In this document: positions 50,801 through 59,994 of the stretch, piece after piece
Position numbering within the stretch: position 1 is the stretch's first letter
Layout: every line of letters starts with the position of its first letter
Source of the DNA: Blastomonas aquatica
GTDB lineage: Bacteria > Pseudomonadota > Alphaproteobacteria > Sphingomonadales > Sphingomonadaceae
DNA: 64,000 nt
Assembly (NCBI RefSeq): GCF_014639875.1
Contig: NZ_BMGD01000006.1
Coordinates: 207,866-271,865 of the forward strand
Direction of reading: 5' to 3'
Notes under the pieces: generated by a model
Told to the model about the DNA's origin: nothing
What the model saw: the letters and a program-made list of their open reading frames with translations, nothing else
Database searches by the model: none
Program-made: the position numbers and the translations under genes

Positions 50801-51452
50801 CGCTGCTCATGATGCCGCGCAGGTTCTCAATGGCCGCGTTGAAATTGCTCTTTACCGTGGCGTATTCGGGTGCGAACGCCACATCGATCTGTGCGGTGAG
50901 ATCGCCGCGCGACAGGCGACCAAGTTCGCGTTCGAGCGCTTCGACCACTTCAAATTGCGTGGCCTTGGTGCGTTCAAAATAGATCGAGACCGACAGTTCC
51001 ATATCGACCAGCGCCGCTTTCATGACAGCGATCATCAGCTCGACGTCGTCCTTTCGGCCGGGCAGCAGCCGCTTGAGTCTTGAACCACTCGCCAGTCCGC
51101 GGAAGAGTTCTTCGAGCTGCACCGCATAGGCACCGATGTACCAGCGCGGCTCGAGACCGATGAGCGCATGGCGTTCACCGATGCGGCGCACGCTTTCATG
51201 ATAGGCGTCGTCAAACTGGGCGGAGGCGATCTGGCTCCAGTGCCGCGACTGCGCGCCCTTGGCGCTGTCGATATGCTTTTCGCCTTTGAAGAAGCGCATC
51301 GTATGCGGCGTGTTGCGTACGTGCGTGTAAAATCTGTCGAGCGCGCGCGGCAAAATTGCCTCGATCCGCGATCGCGCCGCAGCCAGCAATGATCTCTGCT
51401 TGCTATCAAAACCCGTGAATTCAAGCCGCGACGTCATTTCGGTATTCGGCAT
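49872..51452 (-). CDS. Globin-coupled soluble chemoreceptor (aerotaxis-type)
   Basis: A 526-residue cytoplasmic receptor. Residues about 10-170 form a protoglobin sensor: RIGERHALIGLEPRWYIGAY contains the proximal histidine H95, and YTHVRNTPHTMRFF precedes it. A linker and the same signalling domain as its neighbour follow, ending in SPDDWQDF. Globin-coupled receptors of the HemAT type bind oxygen through haem and drive aerotaxis. The middle gene of the operon, with a 28-bp gap to the upstream receptor and 43 bp to the downstream one. Confidence 0.94.
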   Translation of the reverse strand: MPNTEMTSRLEFTGFDSKQRSLLAAARSRIEAILPRALDRFYTHVRNTPHTMRFFKGEKHIDSAKGAQSRHWSQIASAQFDDAYHESVRRIGERHALIGLEPRWYIGAYAVQLEELFRGLASGSRLKRLLPGRKDDVELMIAVMKAALVDMELSVSIYFERTKATQFEVVEALERELGRLSRGDLTAQIDVAFAPEYATVKSNFNAAIENLRGIMSSVMSSATQLRTGSSEIAQASEDLARRTESNAANLEQTSAAITQIDQRIKATANAADRTVAQADQAIQTVSGGRATVDEAVQAMSRVSESAKGIDSVIEGLDKIAFQTRVLAMNAAVEAGRAGEAGRGFAVVADLVSALAMRAEEESKRARDQLTVTQTDIVTAVDAVRKVDGSLAAITEGVGEVHSSLGAMATNNQAQAVAITQISAAIGSMDLATQQNAAMVEETSAAARNLLNEVSSLSEQAGQFNTGNHAVARSSSSHSKVTARAVKSQSTPTALPERKRETAYVSPVAALPASAAMASSPDDWQDF

Positions 51453-51480
51453 GGAGACTTATCCTTTGAAATAGCCGAAC

Positions 51481-52833
51481 TCACGCAAAGGCACGGGCGG
51501 TTTGCGCCTGGACGTGCGAATATACGGGCTGCTGTCGGCGACCTGCCATTGCGGGCGCGTAGGAATCGGCCGGCCGAACACCAGTCGCAAAGCCCGCGGT
51601 CTGGTCGTTGAGCCTGTCGACCTCGCTGATGAGGCTGACGGCTGCGGCAGATGTTTGCTCGACCATGGCAGCGTTCTGCTGGGTCGTATGGTCCATGCTG
51701 GAAATGGCGGAACTGATCTCGGTGACCGCCTGGGATTGCGTCTGGTTGTCCGCCGCCATGCCACCGACGAGCTGATGCACCTCATTCACGCCTTCGGTGA
51801 TCTCCAGCAGCGCCCCATCAACCCGCTCCACCGCATGGACCGCAGTGCCGATCTCCGCCTGCGTCACCGTCAACTGGTCGCGTGCGAGCTTGGCTTCCTC
51901 TTCGGCACGCATGGCGAGTGCGCTGACGAGGTCGGCCACCACCGCAAAGCCGCGTCCCGCATCACCCGCACGCCCCGCCTCGACCGCCGCGTTCATCGCC
52001 AGCACGCGGGTCTGGAAGGCGATCTTGTCAAGACCCTCGATCACGGCATCGATCCCCTTGGCACTGTCGCTGACCCGGCCCATGGCCTGCACCGCCTCGA
52101 TGGTGATCGTTCGCCCGCCGCTCACCACATGAATAGCGGCGTCGGCACGCTCCACCGTCTTGTGTGCTGCTTTGGCGCTCAGCTTGAGCCGCTCATCAAC
52201 CTGCGCCAGCGAGGCAGACGTCTGCTCGAGGCTTGCGGCGTTGCTTTCGGTGCGACGCGCCAGATCCTCCGACGCGCGAGAAATCTCGCGCGAACCGGTC
52301 CCGATTGCTGCTGCACTATCGGTCACCGCCGCAATCATCTGCCGCAAACTGGCGACCGCTTCGTTGAAATTGGACTTCAGTGCGGCATACTCATTCGGAA
52401 AAGCTGCGGTTACTTCAGTTGTAAGGTCGCCGCGCGATAGGGATGCCAGGTGCCCGGCAAGAATCTGGACGATCTCGGCTTGCTCTTGCGCCTGCTTTAT
52501 CTGAGTGACCGACGCATCGCGAAAGCCGGACATCGCGCGGCAGATACGGCCGACACAATCCTGTTGCTCCATATACTGGATGGGGGAGCTCAGATCACCG
52601 GCGGCGAGTCCCTCCATCCGAACGGTGGTTGTCACATAGGGATCGGCAATGGCGCGCCGGTAAAAGGAACTCACGCTAGCCGAAATCGCCGCGGCTACAG
52701 CGCCGCCGACCGCCATCGCGACGTTCCCCATGACCAGCCCGACAAGGCCGATCAGGGCATTGAGTAAAACAAGCGACCCGAACGCCACGAGCAACTTCAT
52801 TCGAATAGGCGCAACGACCTTAAACCATTCCAT
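51481..52833 (-). CDS. Membrane-anchored chemoreceptor without a periplasmic domain
   Basis: About 450 residues from the ATG at 52831-52833, chosen because GAGG lies six bases upstream. Two closely spaced membrane helices (about 18-60) leave almost no periplasmic loop. A HAMP-like segment and a signalling domain with [20 protein letters not shown] follow. It lacks the DWQDF tail of the other two receptors and has a Gln/Ala-rich end instead. It may sense an internal or membrane-linked cue. First gene of the operon, with a flagellar-type -10 element about 60 bp upstream. Confidence 0.93.
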   Translation of the reverse strand: MEWFKVVAPIRMKLLVAFGSLVLLNALIGLVGLVMGNVAMAVGGAVAAAISASVSSFYRRAIADPYVTTTVRMEGLAAGDLSSPIQYMEQQDCVGRICRAMSGFRDASVTQIKQAQEQAEIVQILAGHLASLSRGDLTTEVTAAFPNEYAALKSNFNEAVASLRQMIAAVTDSAAAIGTGSREISRASEDLARRTESNAASLEQTSASLAQVDERLKLSAKAAHKTVERADAAIHVVSGGRTITIEAVQAMGRVSDSAKGIDAVIEGLDKIAFQTRVLAMNAAVEAGRAGDAGRGFAVVADLVSALAMRAEEEAKLARDQLTVTQAEIGTAVHAVERVDGALLEITEGVNEVHQLVGGMAADNQTQSQAVTEISSAISSMDHTTQQNAAMVEQTSAAAVSLISEVDRLNDQTAGFATGVRPADSYAPAMAGRRQQPVYSHVQAQTARAFA

Positions 52834-52888
52834 GCCAAACCTCACGCAATCACCGCTGGTCGCAAGAGACCACCATGTTACTATTGCG

Positions 52889-52899
52889 TCATATTATAG
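52889..52899 (-). promoter_or_regulatory. Flagellar -10-like element before the receptor operon
   Basis: On the minus strand CTATAATATGA places TATAAT 60 bp before the first receptor start. It shares CTATAAT with the elements before the flagellar operons, suggesting common control of receptors and flagellum. Confidence 0.5.
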
Positions 52900-53203
52900 G
52901 TGGCGCGGGGCAATGCCGGGGTGGGCGGCGCAGACTTTTGCGAATGATGGTCCGGCTTGGCACTCTCGATGAATCCAAGCCCAACCGACCTGCCCAAAAG
53001 CCAGTCGACCTGCCTAAAAGAAGGTCAGCGCCCACCTTGCGCGCGACGAACGCGGTATCATGGGCAAAGCGGAGCTTGGTCTTTGCTAGAAAAAAATGAT
53101 TATCAAACGCCGCGCAGAAGCGCGTGCATACCATTAATAGCGCTGGGCTCCTTTGCCGAATCAGGTCCGGCAATGCTCCGTGCGGGCATGAAATGGTGAG
53201 GAG

Positions 53204-53226
53204 TGGAGCGGGTAGAGGGAATCGAA
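53204..53226 (-). other. tRNA-Gly 3'-end fragment (possible attachment-site scar)
   Basis: Read on the minus strand, these bases give the TTCGATT loop, the CCCTC arm, the acceptor strand TACCCGC, a T discriminator and CCA, matching the 3' end of a bacterial tRNA-Gly. The rest of a tRNA is absent. Such fragments are left by elements that integrate into tRNA 3' ends. A second TTCGATTCC lies inverted at 53320-53328. No integrase is visible nearby. Confidence 0.45.
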
Positions 53227-53740
53227 TTACATCAGTAACTACTTGAATTAAGTGTGGAAAATACCACCCCCACCTAAAAGGTCCATCAATCGTGCCCCCA
53301 AAATTTTTTAGTAAATGGGTTCGATTCCTTAGCGCGGAATCCAACTAATCAAATGAGCGATTCGGCAGGCACATTTGGACAATCATTTTAGCGATTTTTG
53401 TGTCTGATCGGCGAGCCTTGATGACGGCTCGCCCTTGGTGACATTCTGAAAATGGGGGCCTACCGATGGCGGGTTTCGGGCGCGCCATTGTGAATAGTTG
53501 CCGCTGGCTTGCTCCCCCGCTTGCTTGGCAGCTAGCGCCCCAAGGCCGGTCGCTCACATTATTTCGGGCGAACGTCCATTGCTGACGCAAGCCGCCGATC
53601 GGGTCGGTCGATCCGGGCGATCCGAAATACACCCGATCCCGTCATCCCGTCACGCAGCGCAAACCCTGAAGCGGACATGAAACCGCAGCAAGTTGTACTT
53701 GCCAATGAATATGGAACCAGCATGCTGCCGTCATGGTGAC

Positions 53741-53794
53741 GCTTGGGCTTGGGCTTGGGCTTGGGCTTGGGCTTGGGCTTGGGCTTGGGCTTGG
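53741..53794 (+). repeat. Nine GCTTGG hexamer repeats
   Basis: Nine perfect copies of GCTTGG in 54 bp, 100 bp past the stop of the PHP-domain gene. It could encode a Leu-Gly or Lys-Pro dipeptide run, but no gene surrounds it. Perfect hexamer arrays change length readily. Confidence 0.9.
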
Positions 53795-53893
53795 CATCGG
53801 CCCACACACACGGCCGATATACGGCAAAAGTCCTCACTCTATCGGTGCGGGTGGCGGAGACCAACGGCATCAGGTGCTCCGCCCGCACATACT

Positions 53894-55399
53894 TTACTTG
53901 ATGGTCACGAATACCGGGTTGCCATAGAACCACAGATCATCCCATGGGTTTTCGCCCTTGGGATCGGTTTCGGGCTCGGCCTGGGTCGTGTTCGTGCCCC
54001 GCACCCGCAAGTAGAACGGCCCGCGAACGTTGTGCAGCGTGTGACGCATGGTGATCACTTCGCCCGAACGCGTCCAGTCCACCGAACCGAAGCGCTTTTC
54101 GACCCGTGTGCTTGGGTTGCTGTCGGTCGTCCGATCGGCGACGGGGCCGGTTACATCACCCGTGATCAAATCGACCCGCCCAACTTCGGGCGAATAGCCA
54201 CCATGATTTTTGCCCGCAGGATCGCGCAACCGTATCACGACCTCGACATCGTCACCCGGCTGGGCTGCGATCATGCCGCCCATCGCGGCCGATTGCTTGG
54301 CCCCGCGCACCTGCACGGTCACACCCAGTTCGCTGATCAGGTCGCCGGTGGTGACGAACACCCGGCCATTGCGCAGACCGTCCAGCACATCATCATGGTC
54401 GCGGCGAGCATGAACATAGGTCTTGGAATACTCACCGGGCCAGAAATCGCTACCGCCGTCGCGCCAGTTGGAATGCGAATCCGACGTGGCGGTGATCCAC
54501 CAGCGGCGCCCCTCCCCCAGCATCGAATCCCAGAACCCGCCGAGGCGCGCGGTCATCTGGTCAAACCCGCCCAACGTCGGCGAATTGCGATAGCCGCCGC
54601 GGGCACCGGTAGGGTCATTGCTGCCATCGGGATTGATTGCGCCAGCCTGATGGCCGGGAGCGCCTTCCATCCCTACCGAAACCGTCGGCGCGGTATCATT
54701 CCAGTTGCGGAATTCGGCAGGGGTATATTGGCCGTACACCCCGACATCCTTGGCCGACCGCGAAGGGTGGTTGGCGATCAGCACGGGCTGGTGCGGTTGC
54801 GCGCGCATATAGCGCAGTGCCTCGATCATCTTGGGTTCGGTATCGCGCGCTGGATCGCTGGGGAACGCCTCGCGCTTGGAAAACCGCGATTCAATATCAC
54901 GCAACTGCGCACGCTCCCCCCTGGTGAACGGGATGATCAGGCTGCTGTGGTCCCCCGCCGGAGTATCGAACTCCATCCCGTAAAAAATCAGGATTTGCGG
55001 GACCGTATTGCGGGCAATCAGAAGCTGCGGATAGGCTTGCTCGAAGTTGAGCCGCGAGTGCAACGGCCCGCCGTGATCGGTCGAGACCATCCAGTTCAGT
55101 CCAAAGCTCGATCCCATCTGCGCGTTGCGCGCGATCGTGTAGCGCCCGTCCTTTCCCAGCAGCGGCTTGGGTGCTGCTTCAGGCGCAGCAGGATCAGCCT
55201 GATAGCTGGCGCTGAACTCGCTGTGGATATGGTGATCGCCCGACAGCCAGGTGCGGCCCTTGGCCGATCTGGCAGCTTTGGCGGACGATGGGCCGCCATC
55301 CGCCTTCGCTTCGGCCAGCCCGCCATGGCCATCATGCGCCATCAGCGCGGTTGCCGGAAGCAGGCCTGCCAGAGCCAGACACAGGGTAAATGACTTCAT
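53894..55399 (-). CDS. Secreted PHP-domain phosphoesterase
   Basis: About 501 residues from the ATG at 55397-55399, with AAGGA seven bases upstream. A signal peptide (CLALAGLLPATALMA) is followed by a PHP-type metal site: GDHHIHSEFS, STDHGG, the IANHPSR segment and ATSDSHSNW. The C-terminal 120 residues are a beta-sandwich-like region. The enzyme should be periplasmic and hydrolyse phosphate esters; the substrate is not evident. It follows the TonB receptor by 57 bp, and a phosphatase gene precedes that, so the three probably scavenge organic phosphate. Confidence 0.87.
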   Translation of the reverse strand: MKSFTLCLALAGLLPATALMAHDGHGGLAEAKADGGPSSAKAARSAKGRTWLSGDHHIHSEFSASYQADPAAPEAAPKPLLGKDGRYTIARNAQMGSSFGLNWMVSTDHGGPLHSRLNFEQAYPQLLIARNTVPQILIFYGMEFDTPAGDHSSLIIPFTRGERAQLRDIESRFSKREAFPSDPARDTEPKMIEALRYMRAQPHQPVLIANHPSRSAKDVGVYGQYTPAEFRNWNDTAPTVSVGMEGAPGHQAGAINPDGSNDPTGARGGYRNSPTLGGFDQMTARLGGFWDSMLGEGRRWWITATSDSHSNWRDGGSDFWPGEYSKTYVHARRDHDDVLDGLRNGRVFVTTGDLISELGVTVQVRGAKQSAAMGGMIAAQPGDDVEVVIRLRDPAGKNHGGYSPEVGRVDLITGDVTGPVADRTTDSNPSTRVEKRFGSVDWTRSGEVITMRHTLHNVRGPFYLRVRGTNTTQAEPETDPKGENPWDDLWFYGNPVFVTIK

Positions 55400-55456
55400 G
55401 ATCGTTTCCTTAAAACTGGCAGGCACTGCGCCCGGATTGCGTCCAAGATGACCTGC

Positions 55457-58441
55457 TTAGCGGCTGCCGCTGCCGCCCAGGTTTATGCGCACCCCGGCCA
55501 TGAACCGGGCACCGAACTTTTCAAATTCGATGGTGCGCGAAGGATCGCCGACATAACGGATGCCGGGCTCGTCAAGCAGGTTGTTGGCATCGACGAACAT
55601 CTCGACCCGCGAGTTGATGGCGTAGCGAGCAGACAGATCCAGCCGACCCACGCTGCTCCAGAAGTTGTCGCCGACCACCGGATCGCCGCCCAGGCTGTCC
55701 AGCCACGCATCGCGCTTCTGCCAGCTGGCGCGCAGCGACAGGCCATATTGTTCGTAATAGAGCGATGCGTTGTAGATCAGATCGGACGCGCCCGGCAGGG
55801 CAACATCGCGGCCATCGGGCGTCACGGCCTTGGAGTCGTTGAGCGTCACGTTGCCCTGAAAGCCGAAGCCCTGCAGCCATTCTGGAGCGCCGACGCTGCG
55901 CAGCAGGCCTTCAAACGGCTGAGAATAGGCGATTTCCAGCCCCTTGATTTCACCGCTGCCGCCGTTGATCGTGGTGTTGAAGAAGTAGACCGAACGATCG
56001 ATCCCGTCGCTGTTGAGCACGTCGCTGCCAAACTGCGGCAGCTGCGAGTTGAACAGAACGTCGCGGACTTTCTTGTAATAGACGCCGATCGACAGGAAGC
56101 CACGATTGGCCATGTACCATTCGAAATAGGCATCCACGCCGACGGCCTTTTCCGGTGTGGCGAAGGGGTTGCCGCCCGAAACCGTTTCGGTCTGGTCGGA
56201 GAATGTGAAATTGGGACGCAGCAGCGTATAGTCGGGCCGTGCAGCGCCGGTGTTGACCGAAAGCCGCAGCTTGATCTCGTCGGTTGCATCATAATTGAAG
56301 TGGACGCTGGGGAATACCAATGTGTTCCCGGATTCGGCGGTGACGGGACGGAAGGTTCCGCCAAAATTGACCAAGGCGCTGCCGGTATTGTCGACCCGTT
56401 CGACACGCGCTCCGGCCACGACATTGCCGCGGTCAAAGAACATCGTTCCCATCAGGTAGCCGGCAAAGATCTTTTCGGTAACGACGTAATCGTTGTTTTC
56501 CGATGCGCTGGGCTGAATGCGCGAGGCGCCCGCAGCGATATAGCTGTCGAGCAGGGCTTCGCCGGCAGCGCTATCGAAATAGCGGAAGCTGTAACCGAGC
56601 GGGATGCCCACCTTGAGCGGGTCGTTGGATGCGAACGCTGCCTGGCTTGGGAGGGCAATACCGGCTGCGGCAAGATCCGCTGCACGCGCTTCGATCACCG
56701 TCCGGTTCGATTCCTTGGTGCGCTTATTGAACTGACCGCCGAACTGGATTTTGGTGTCGAGGCCGAACAGGCTGATTTCCCGGTCGAAGTCGAGCCGGGC
56801 GGTATAGGCATCGGTCTGGTCGCGCTGGTTGTTCCGCGTGAAGGTGACGAACTCAAGCTCGGTCGGCGTGATCGCATCGCGCAGCCGGCCCAGCGAAAAG
56901 TTTCCGTTGGCATCGACCAGTGTATCGTACAGCTGCACCTTGTGCAGAGCGGGGTCGCTCAGGTCATAGACGATGCTGGGACGCTGGGTACGGCTTGAAG
57001 GGCTGCGCCAGGTTGACTGGAACGGTGGTCGGCTATCGGCCTGCGCGCGGGTAAAGTTCAACCGCCAGCTGGCACCCCATTCGCCCAGGATGTGGTTGCC
57101 ACCCAGCGTGTTGGTAAAGATGCGCTGGCGCGAAGAGTTGCTGTTCAAGGTGCTGTCGATTTCGGCGCCGAACAATGTGCCATTGAACGGAGTGTTGCCG
57201 GTGCGGATATCGGCATAGCCGGTGCGGCGGGCGGTCAGCTGGGGTGCGGTGCTGTCGGTCCGGACCGCGCCATCGTCAAAGTCGAAGACATAGGCGCTGC
57301 GCAATTCGTCATCGCGAAATTCGGTGTGAACCGAGCTGAGGAAGAACTGGTGATCGTTCGAGGGGCGCCAGTCGAGGCGGCCGCTGAATGCGGTGTTCGA
57401 ACGGGTCAAACGGTAGAGCTTGTTCTGGGTGTTGTTGGCCCAGATCCGCGCTTCGGACCCCGGCAGGCGATCTTCCGGTGCGATCTCCCAACCCGCTTCA
57501 AAGTTGTCGGTGATCATGTCGACTTCGAAGCGCGACGCCGACAGCAGGATGCCGATGGTGTCGTTGAAGAACCGGTCCGAGACATGCGTCGTGACGTTGT
57601 ACTGACGGCCACCGCCCAGCTCCGAAAAGCCCAGCCCGAGATCGGCTGCGACCTTCAGACCGGGATAGTCGAATGCGCTCCGCGTCAGGATGTCAACTTG
57701 CCCGGCGACCGCCTCGCCGGTCAGATCGGCGGTGACGGCCTTGCGCACCGCCACCTTGCTGGCGATGGCCGACGGGATCGTATCAAAGCGGGTGGTGCGG
57801 CCAGCCGGGCTGATCACGTTGATCCCGTCGAAGGAAATCGTCGTCCAGTTGGTGCGCGCACCGCGCAGGCTGATGAAACGATCCTGCCCCTGGTCGCGCT
57901 GCACCGCGACGCCGGGCAACCGGCCGAGCGATGCGGCGATGTTCTGATCAGGAAAGCGGCCGATGCTGTCTGCGGCGATAACGCTGACCAGAGCATTGGA
58001 AGAGCGCTGCAACTGCAGGGCGGCGGCCTCCGATTCTGCGATCGGACGCGAGGCGGTGACGACGATCTGCCCGTCTTCCCTCACTGTCTGGCTTCCCCCC
58101 ACAGTCACGCGCATTTCGGCGGCGGTTTGCGCGGTGACGGACACGGTCTGCTCGACAGGATCGCTGCCGAAGTAGCGGACTCGCACGCGAACCTCACCGA
58201 CCGGTGCGCTGCGGATGACAAAGCGGCCATCGGTCCCGGTCGTGGCGACCAGGTTCGATCCTTCCACCTGGACGGTGGCGCCGGCAACAAGGTTGCCATT
58301 GCTGTCGACCACCACGCCGCCGATCTGGCCGGTTTCGGTGGCAGCCATGCTGGTGTCCGAACTCTGGGCAAAGGCGGGCATCGAGGCCATCAGGCAGAGC
58401 GCAGCACCAGCGAGCAGGCCTGCACGGTAAGAAGTATTCAT
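55457..58441 (-). CDS. TonB-dependent outer-membrane receptor
   Basis: About 994 residues from the ATG at 58439-58441, with GGAG six bases upstream. A signal peptide (ALCLMASMPAFAQ) leads to a carboxypeptidase-regulatory-like domain (about 40-105), then a TonB plug with SIGRFPDQNIAASLGRLPG, VAVQRDQGQDRF and SLRGARTNWTTISFDG, and a long beta-barrel. The barrel ends GVRINLGGSGSR. Receptors of this type import substrates across the outer membrane using TonB. With flanking phosphatases on the same strand, the cargo is probably a phosphate ester or a phosphorylated compound. Confidence 0.93.
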   Translation of the reverse strand: MNTSYRAGLLAGAALCLMASMPAFAQSSDTSMAATETGQIGGVVVDSNGNLVAGATVQVEGSNLVATTGTDGRFVIRSAPVGEVRVRVRYFGSDPVEQTVSVTAQTAAEMRVTVGGSQTVREDGQIVVTASRPIAESEAAALQLQRSSNALVSVIAADSIGRFPDQNIAASLGRLPGVAVQRDQGQDRFISLRGARTNWTTISFDGINVISPAGRTTRFDTIPSAIASKVAVRKAVTADLTGEAVAGQVDILTRSAFDYPGLKVAADLGLGFSELGGGRQYNVTTHVSDRFFNDTIGILLSASRFEVDMITDNFEAGWEIAPEDRLPGSEARIWANNTQNKLYRLTRSNTAFSGRLDWRPSNDHQFFLSSVHTEFRDDELRSAYVFDFDDGAVRTDSTAPQLTARRTGYADIRTGNTPFNGTLFGAEIDSTLNSNSSRQRIFTNTLGGNHILGEWGASWRLNFTRAQADSRPPFQSTWRSPSSRTQRPSIVYDLSDPALHKVQLYDTLVDANGNFSLGRLRDAITPTELEFVTFTRNNQRDQTDAYTARLDFDREISLFGLDTKIQFGGQFNKRTKESNRTVIEARAADLAAAGIALPSQAAFASNDPLKVGIPLGYSFRYFDSAAGEALLDSYIAAGASRIQPSASENNDYVVTEKIFAGYLMGTMFFDRGNVVAGARVERVDNTGSALVNFGGTFRPVTAESGNTLVFPSVHFNYDATDEIKLRLSVNTGAARPDYTLLRPNFTFSDQTETVSGGNPFATPEKAVGVDAYFEWYMANRGFLSIGVYYKKVRDVLFNSQLPQFGSDVLNSDGIDRSVYFFNTTINGGSGEIKGLEIAYSQPFEGLLRSVGAPEWLQGFGFQGNVTLNDSKAVTPDGRDVALPGASDLIYNASLYYEQYGLSLRASWQKRDAWLDSLGGDPVVGDNFWSSVGRLDLSARYAINSRVEMFVDANNLLDEPGIRYVGDPSRTIEFEKFGARFMAGVRINLGGSGSR

Positions 58442-58528
58442 GTCGATCTCCATTGGCAACAGAAAGTCAATTCCACGCGGAGACTCCGCGCAGACGAAAA
58501 TAAATCGAAATAATGAGTGAAGTTATTG

Positions 58529-58548
58529 CTCGTGACGTACTGTCACGA
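58529..58548. promoter_or_regulatory. Palindrome upstream of the TonB receptor gene
   Basis: CTCGTGACGTACTGTCACGA contains the inverted repeat CGTGAC-N5-GTCACG just after the phosphatase stop and about 90 bp before the receptor start. It could be an operator or an RNA hairpin. It contains CTGTCAC, one half of a Pho-box-like repeat. Confidence 0.35.
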
Positions 58549-59994
58549 TCAGAAGTTTGGCCCCTTATAAGGCAGGCTATTGTCAAACCGTCGGGTAGGC
58601 GGTGCATCCTTGTCGTTCTCGATCAGACGCTTCGTACTTCCGCGCTTTTCAAGCTCGACATGGTCATAGGCTTCACCGTCTGTCGTGTAGGCGGTGTAGC
58701 TCAGCCGATCGCCATCGATGCCGATCACCTGAAAGAATTGGCCGTTCTCGCCCTGCCGCTCAAGCTTGACACCGGTCGGTGCGTAATCGTCCCAGCCCTG
58801 CTTGCGGAACTGGTATTGCTTGGGACCTGACACCGAATTGACGAACATGGTCGTCAAGCTGTCGCCCACCACAAATCCGCGCCGGCGAGGCTCTTGTATG
58901 CCGGCATCCAGCAAACCACGGGCGTAGGTATGATCATGGCCCTGCAGCACCAGATCTACGTTGTGGCGGAGCAGTATCGGCAAGACCAGATCGCGCAATT
59001 TCGGACTGTCCCGGTCGCCGCCCGAGCTGAACACTGGGTGATGCATCGTCACGATCCGCCAGCGCGCCTTTGATGCCTTCAGGTTCGCATCGAGCCATTG
59101 GGCCTGCGGCGCCATGTCGCGCTGGTTGGTGTCGAGCACGAAGACATCCAGATCGGCGCTGTACTTTACAACATAGGCCGTCTCATGGACCTCGCCTGGC
59201 AGGCTGGGGTCGACCGGCAAACGGAATTGCGGACGCCAAAGATGGCTGAGCAACTTCATCCGATCGCCTTCGCCTGGCGCGGTCTGATCGTATTCGTGAT
59301 TTCCGGCCACCGGGATTGCGGGAACCATCGCATGGATGAAGCTGCCCGCCTTGAACCACTCGGCCCATTCCGCATCACGGCTGGCGCGGTTTACCAGATC
59401 GCCTGCGTGCAGCATGAAGCGCGCATCGGGCGCGGCCTGGAACGCGGCGCGAATGGTCCGCGACCACAAGGACAGCACGCCGTTCTGGGCATCGCCCATG
59501 TAGACGAAGCGGAACGGCCTTGATTTCGGCGCGGTGCGGGTCTGGAACCACTCGCTCCAGTGGCCATCTGCTCCCATCACGCGATACGCATAAAGCGTAT
59601 CGGGTTGCAGATCATCGAAGCGGACCGAATGATAGGCGACCGCTGGCAGCGTGCCATTGGCCTCGATCGCGATGGCCGTATCGCCGAACATCGCCTTGTC
59701 GAGCTCCACCCGCTCGGTTTGCGCCTGCACGCTTCGCGCGGCCAGATCGATCCGGGCGTCCGGCGTGGCCAGCGTGATCTCGGCGCGGGCCGCCGTCACC
59801 GATGCTACGGTGCGCCAGCTTACCGCCAACGACGTCGCAGGATCCGCTTCGAACGTGGCGATAACCCGGTCGGGCCACACACTGGCGTCCTGCCATGGCG
59901 GAGTCTTGTGATCCCCGTCATGGGCGAACAGCGGCCCTGCACTCATAGCCAAGGCGACAGCCATGAGCCCGGCCAATGCGGTATTGCGAACCAT
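58549..59994 (-). CDS. Secreted purple-acid-phosphatase-like metallophosphoesterase
   Basis: A 481-residue protein with a signal peptide (LMAVALAMSAGPLFA), an N-terminal fibronectin-like domain (about 40-150) and a calcineurin-like core. All metal-site blocks are present: MGDAQ, HAGDLV, GNHEY, MHHPVF and GHDHTYARG. This order matches purple acid phosphatases. It should act in the periplasm on phosphomonoesters. First gene of the phosphate module; a Pho-box-like repeat lies about 70 bp upstream. Confidence 0.92.
   Translation of the reverse strand: MVRNTALAGLMAVALAMSAGPLFAHDGDHKTPPWQDASVWPDRVIATFEADPATSLAVSWRTVASVTAARAEITLATPDARIDLAARSVQAQTERVELDKAMFGDTAIAIEANGTLPAVAYHSVRFDDLQPDTLYAYRVMGADGHWSEWFQTRTAPKSRPFRFVYMGDAQNGVLSLWSRTIRAAFQAAPDARFMLHAGDLVNRASRDAEWAEWFKAGSFIHAMVPAIPVAGNHEYDQTAPGEGDRMKLLSHLWRPQFRLPVDPSLPGEVHETAYVVKYSADLDVFVLDTNQRDMAPQAQWLDANLKASKARWRIVTMHHPVFSSGGDRDSPKLRDLVLPILLRHNVDLVLQGHDHTYARGLLDAGIQEPRRRGFVVGDSLTTMFVNSVSGPKQYQFRKQGWDDYAPTGVKLERQGENGQFFQVIGIDGDRLSYTAYTTDGEAYDHVELEKRGSTKRLIENDKDAPPTRRFDNSLPYKGPNF

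Larger units (their letters stand above)
52900..53893. other. Gene-poor seam between chemotaxis and phosphate regions
   Basis: About 1 kb without a credible gene; short frames on both strands lack starts, codon bias and family resemblance. It contains a direct repeat of CGACCTGCCYAAAAG near 53.0 kb, a tRNA-Gly-like fragment at 53.2 kb, an 8-bp-stem hairpin GGCGAGCC/GGCTCGCC (53410-53433), and a hexamer repeat at 53.74 kb. Base composition is lower in GC than the neighbouring genes. It looks like a decayed junction. Confidence 0.6.

Noticed and set aside
53318..53340. Second tRNA 3' end on the plus strand (GGGTTCGATTCC... CCA)
   Set aside because: The T-arm has two mismatches and the CCA is out of register by one base, so it is noted only as an inverted match to the tRNA-Gly fragment.
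52889..53344. 151-residue minus-strand frame covering the tRNA-Gly fragment
   Set aside because: It runs through the tRNA-like fragment and direct repeats, with no coding bias.
53345..53632. 95-residue minus-strand frame in the seam
   Set aside because: No ribosome binding site or family, irregular codon use, and it spans a hairpin and mixed-composition sequence.
53693..55393. 566-residue frame opposite the PHP-domain gene, starting in the hexamer repeat
   Set aside because: It begins with a repeat-encoded dipeptide run and has no domain; the opposite strand is a clear enzyme.
55448..58513. Long plus-strand frames (516 and 473 residues) opposite the TonB receptor gene
   Set aside because: The receptor frame has signal peptide, plug and barrel motifs. 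The antisense frames have none and are products of third-position GC bias.
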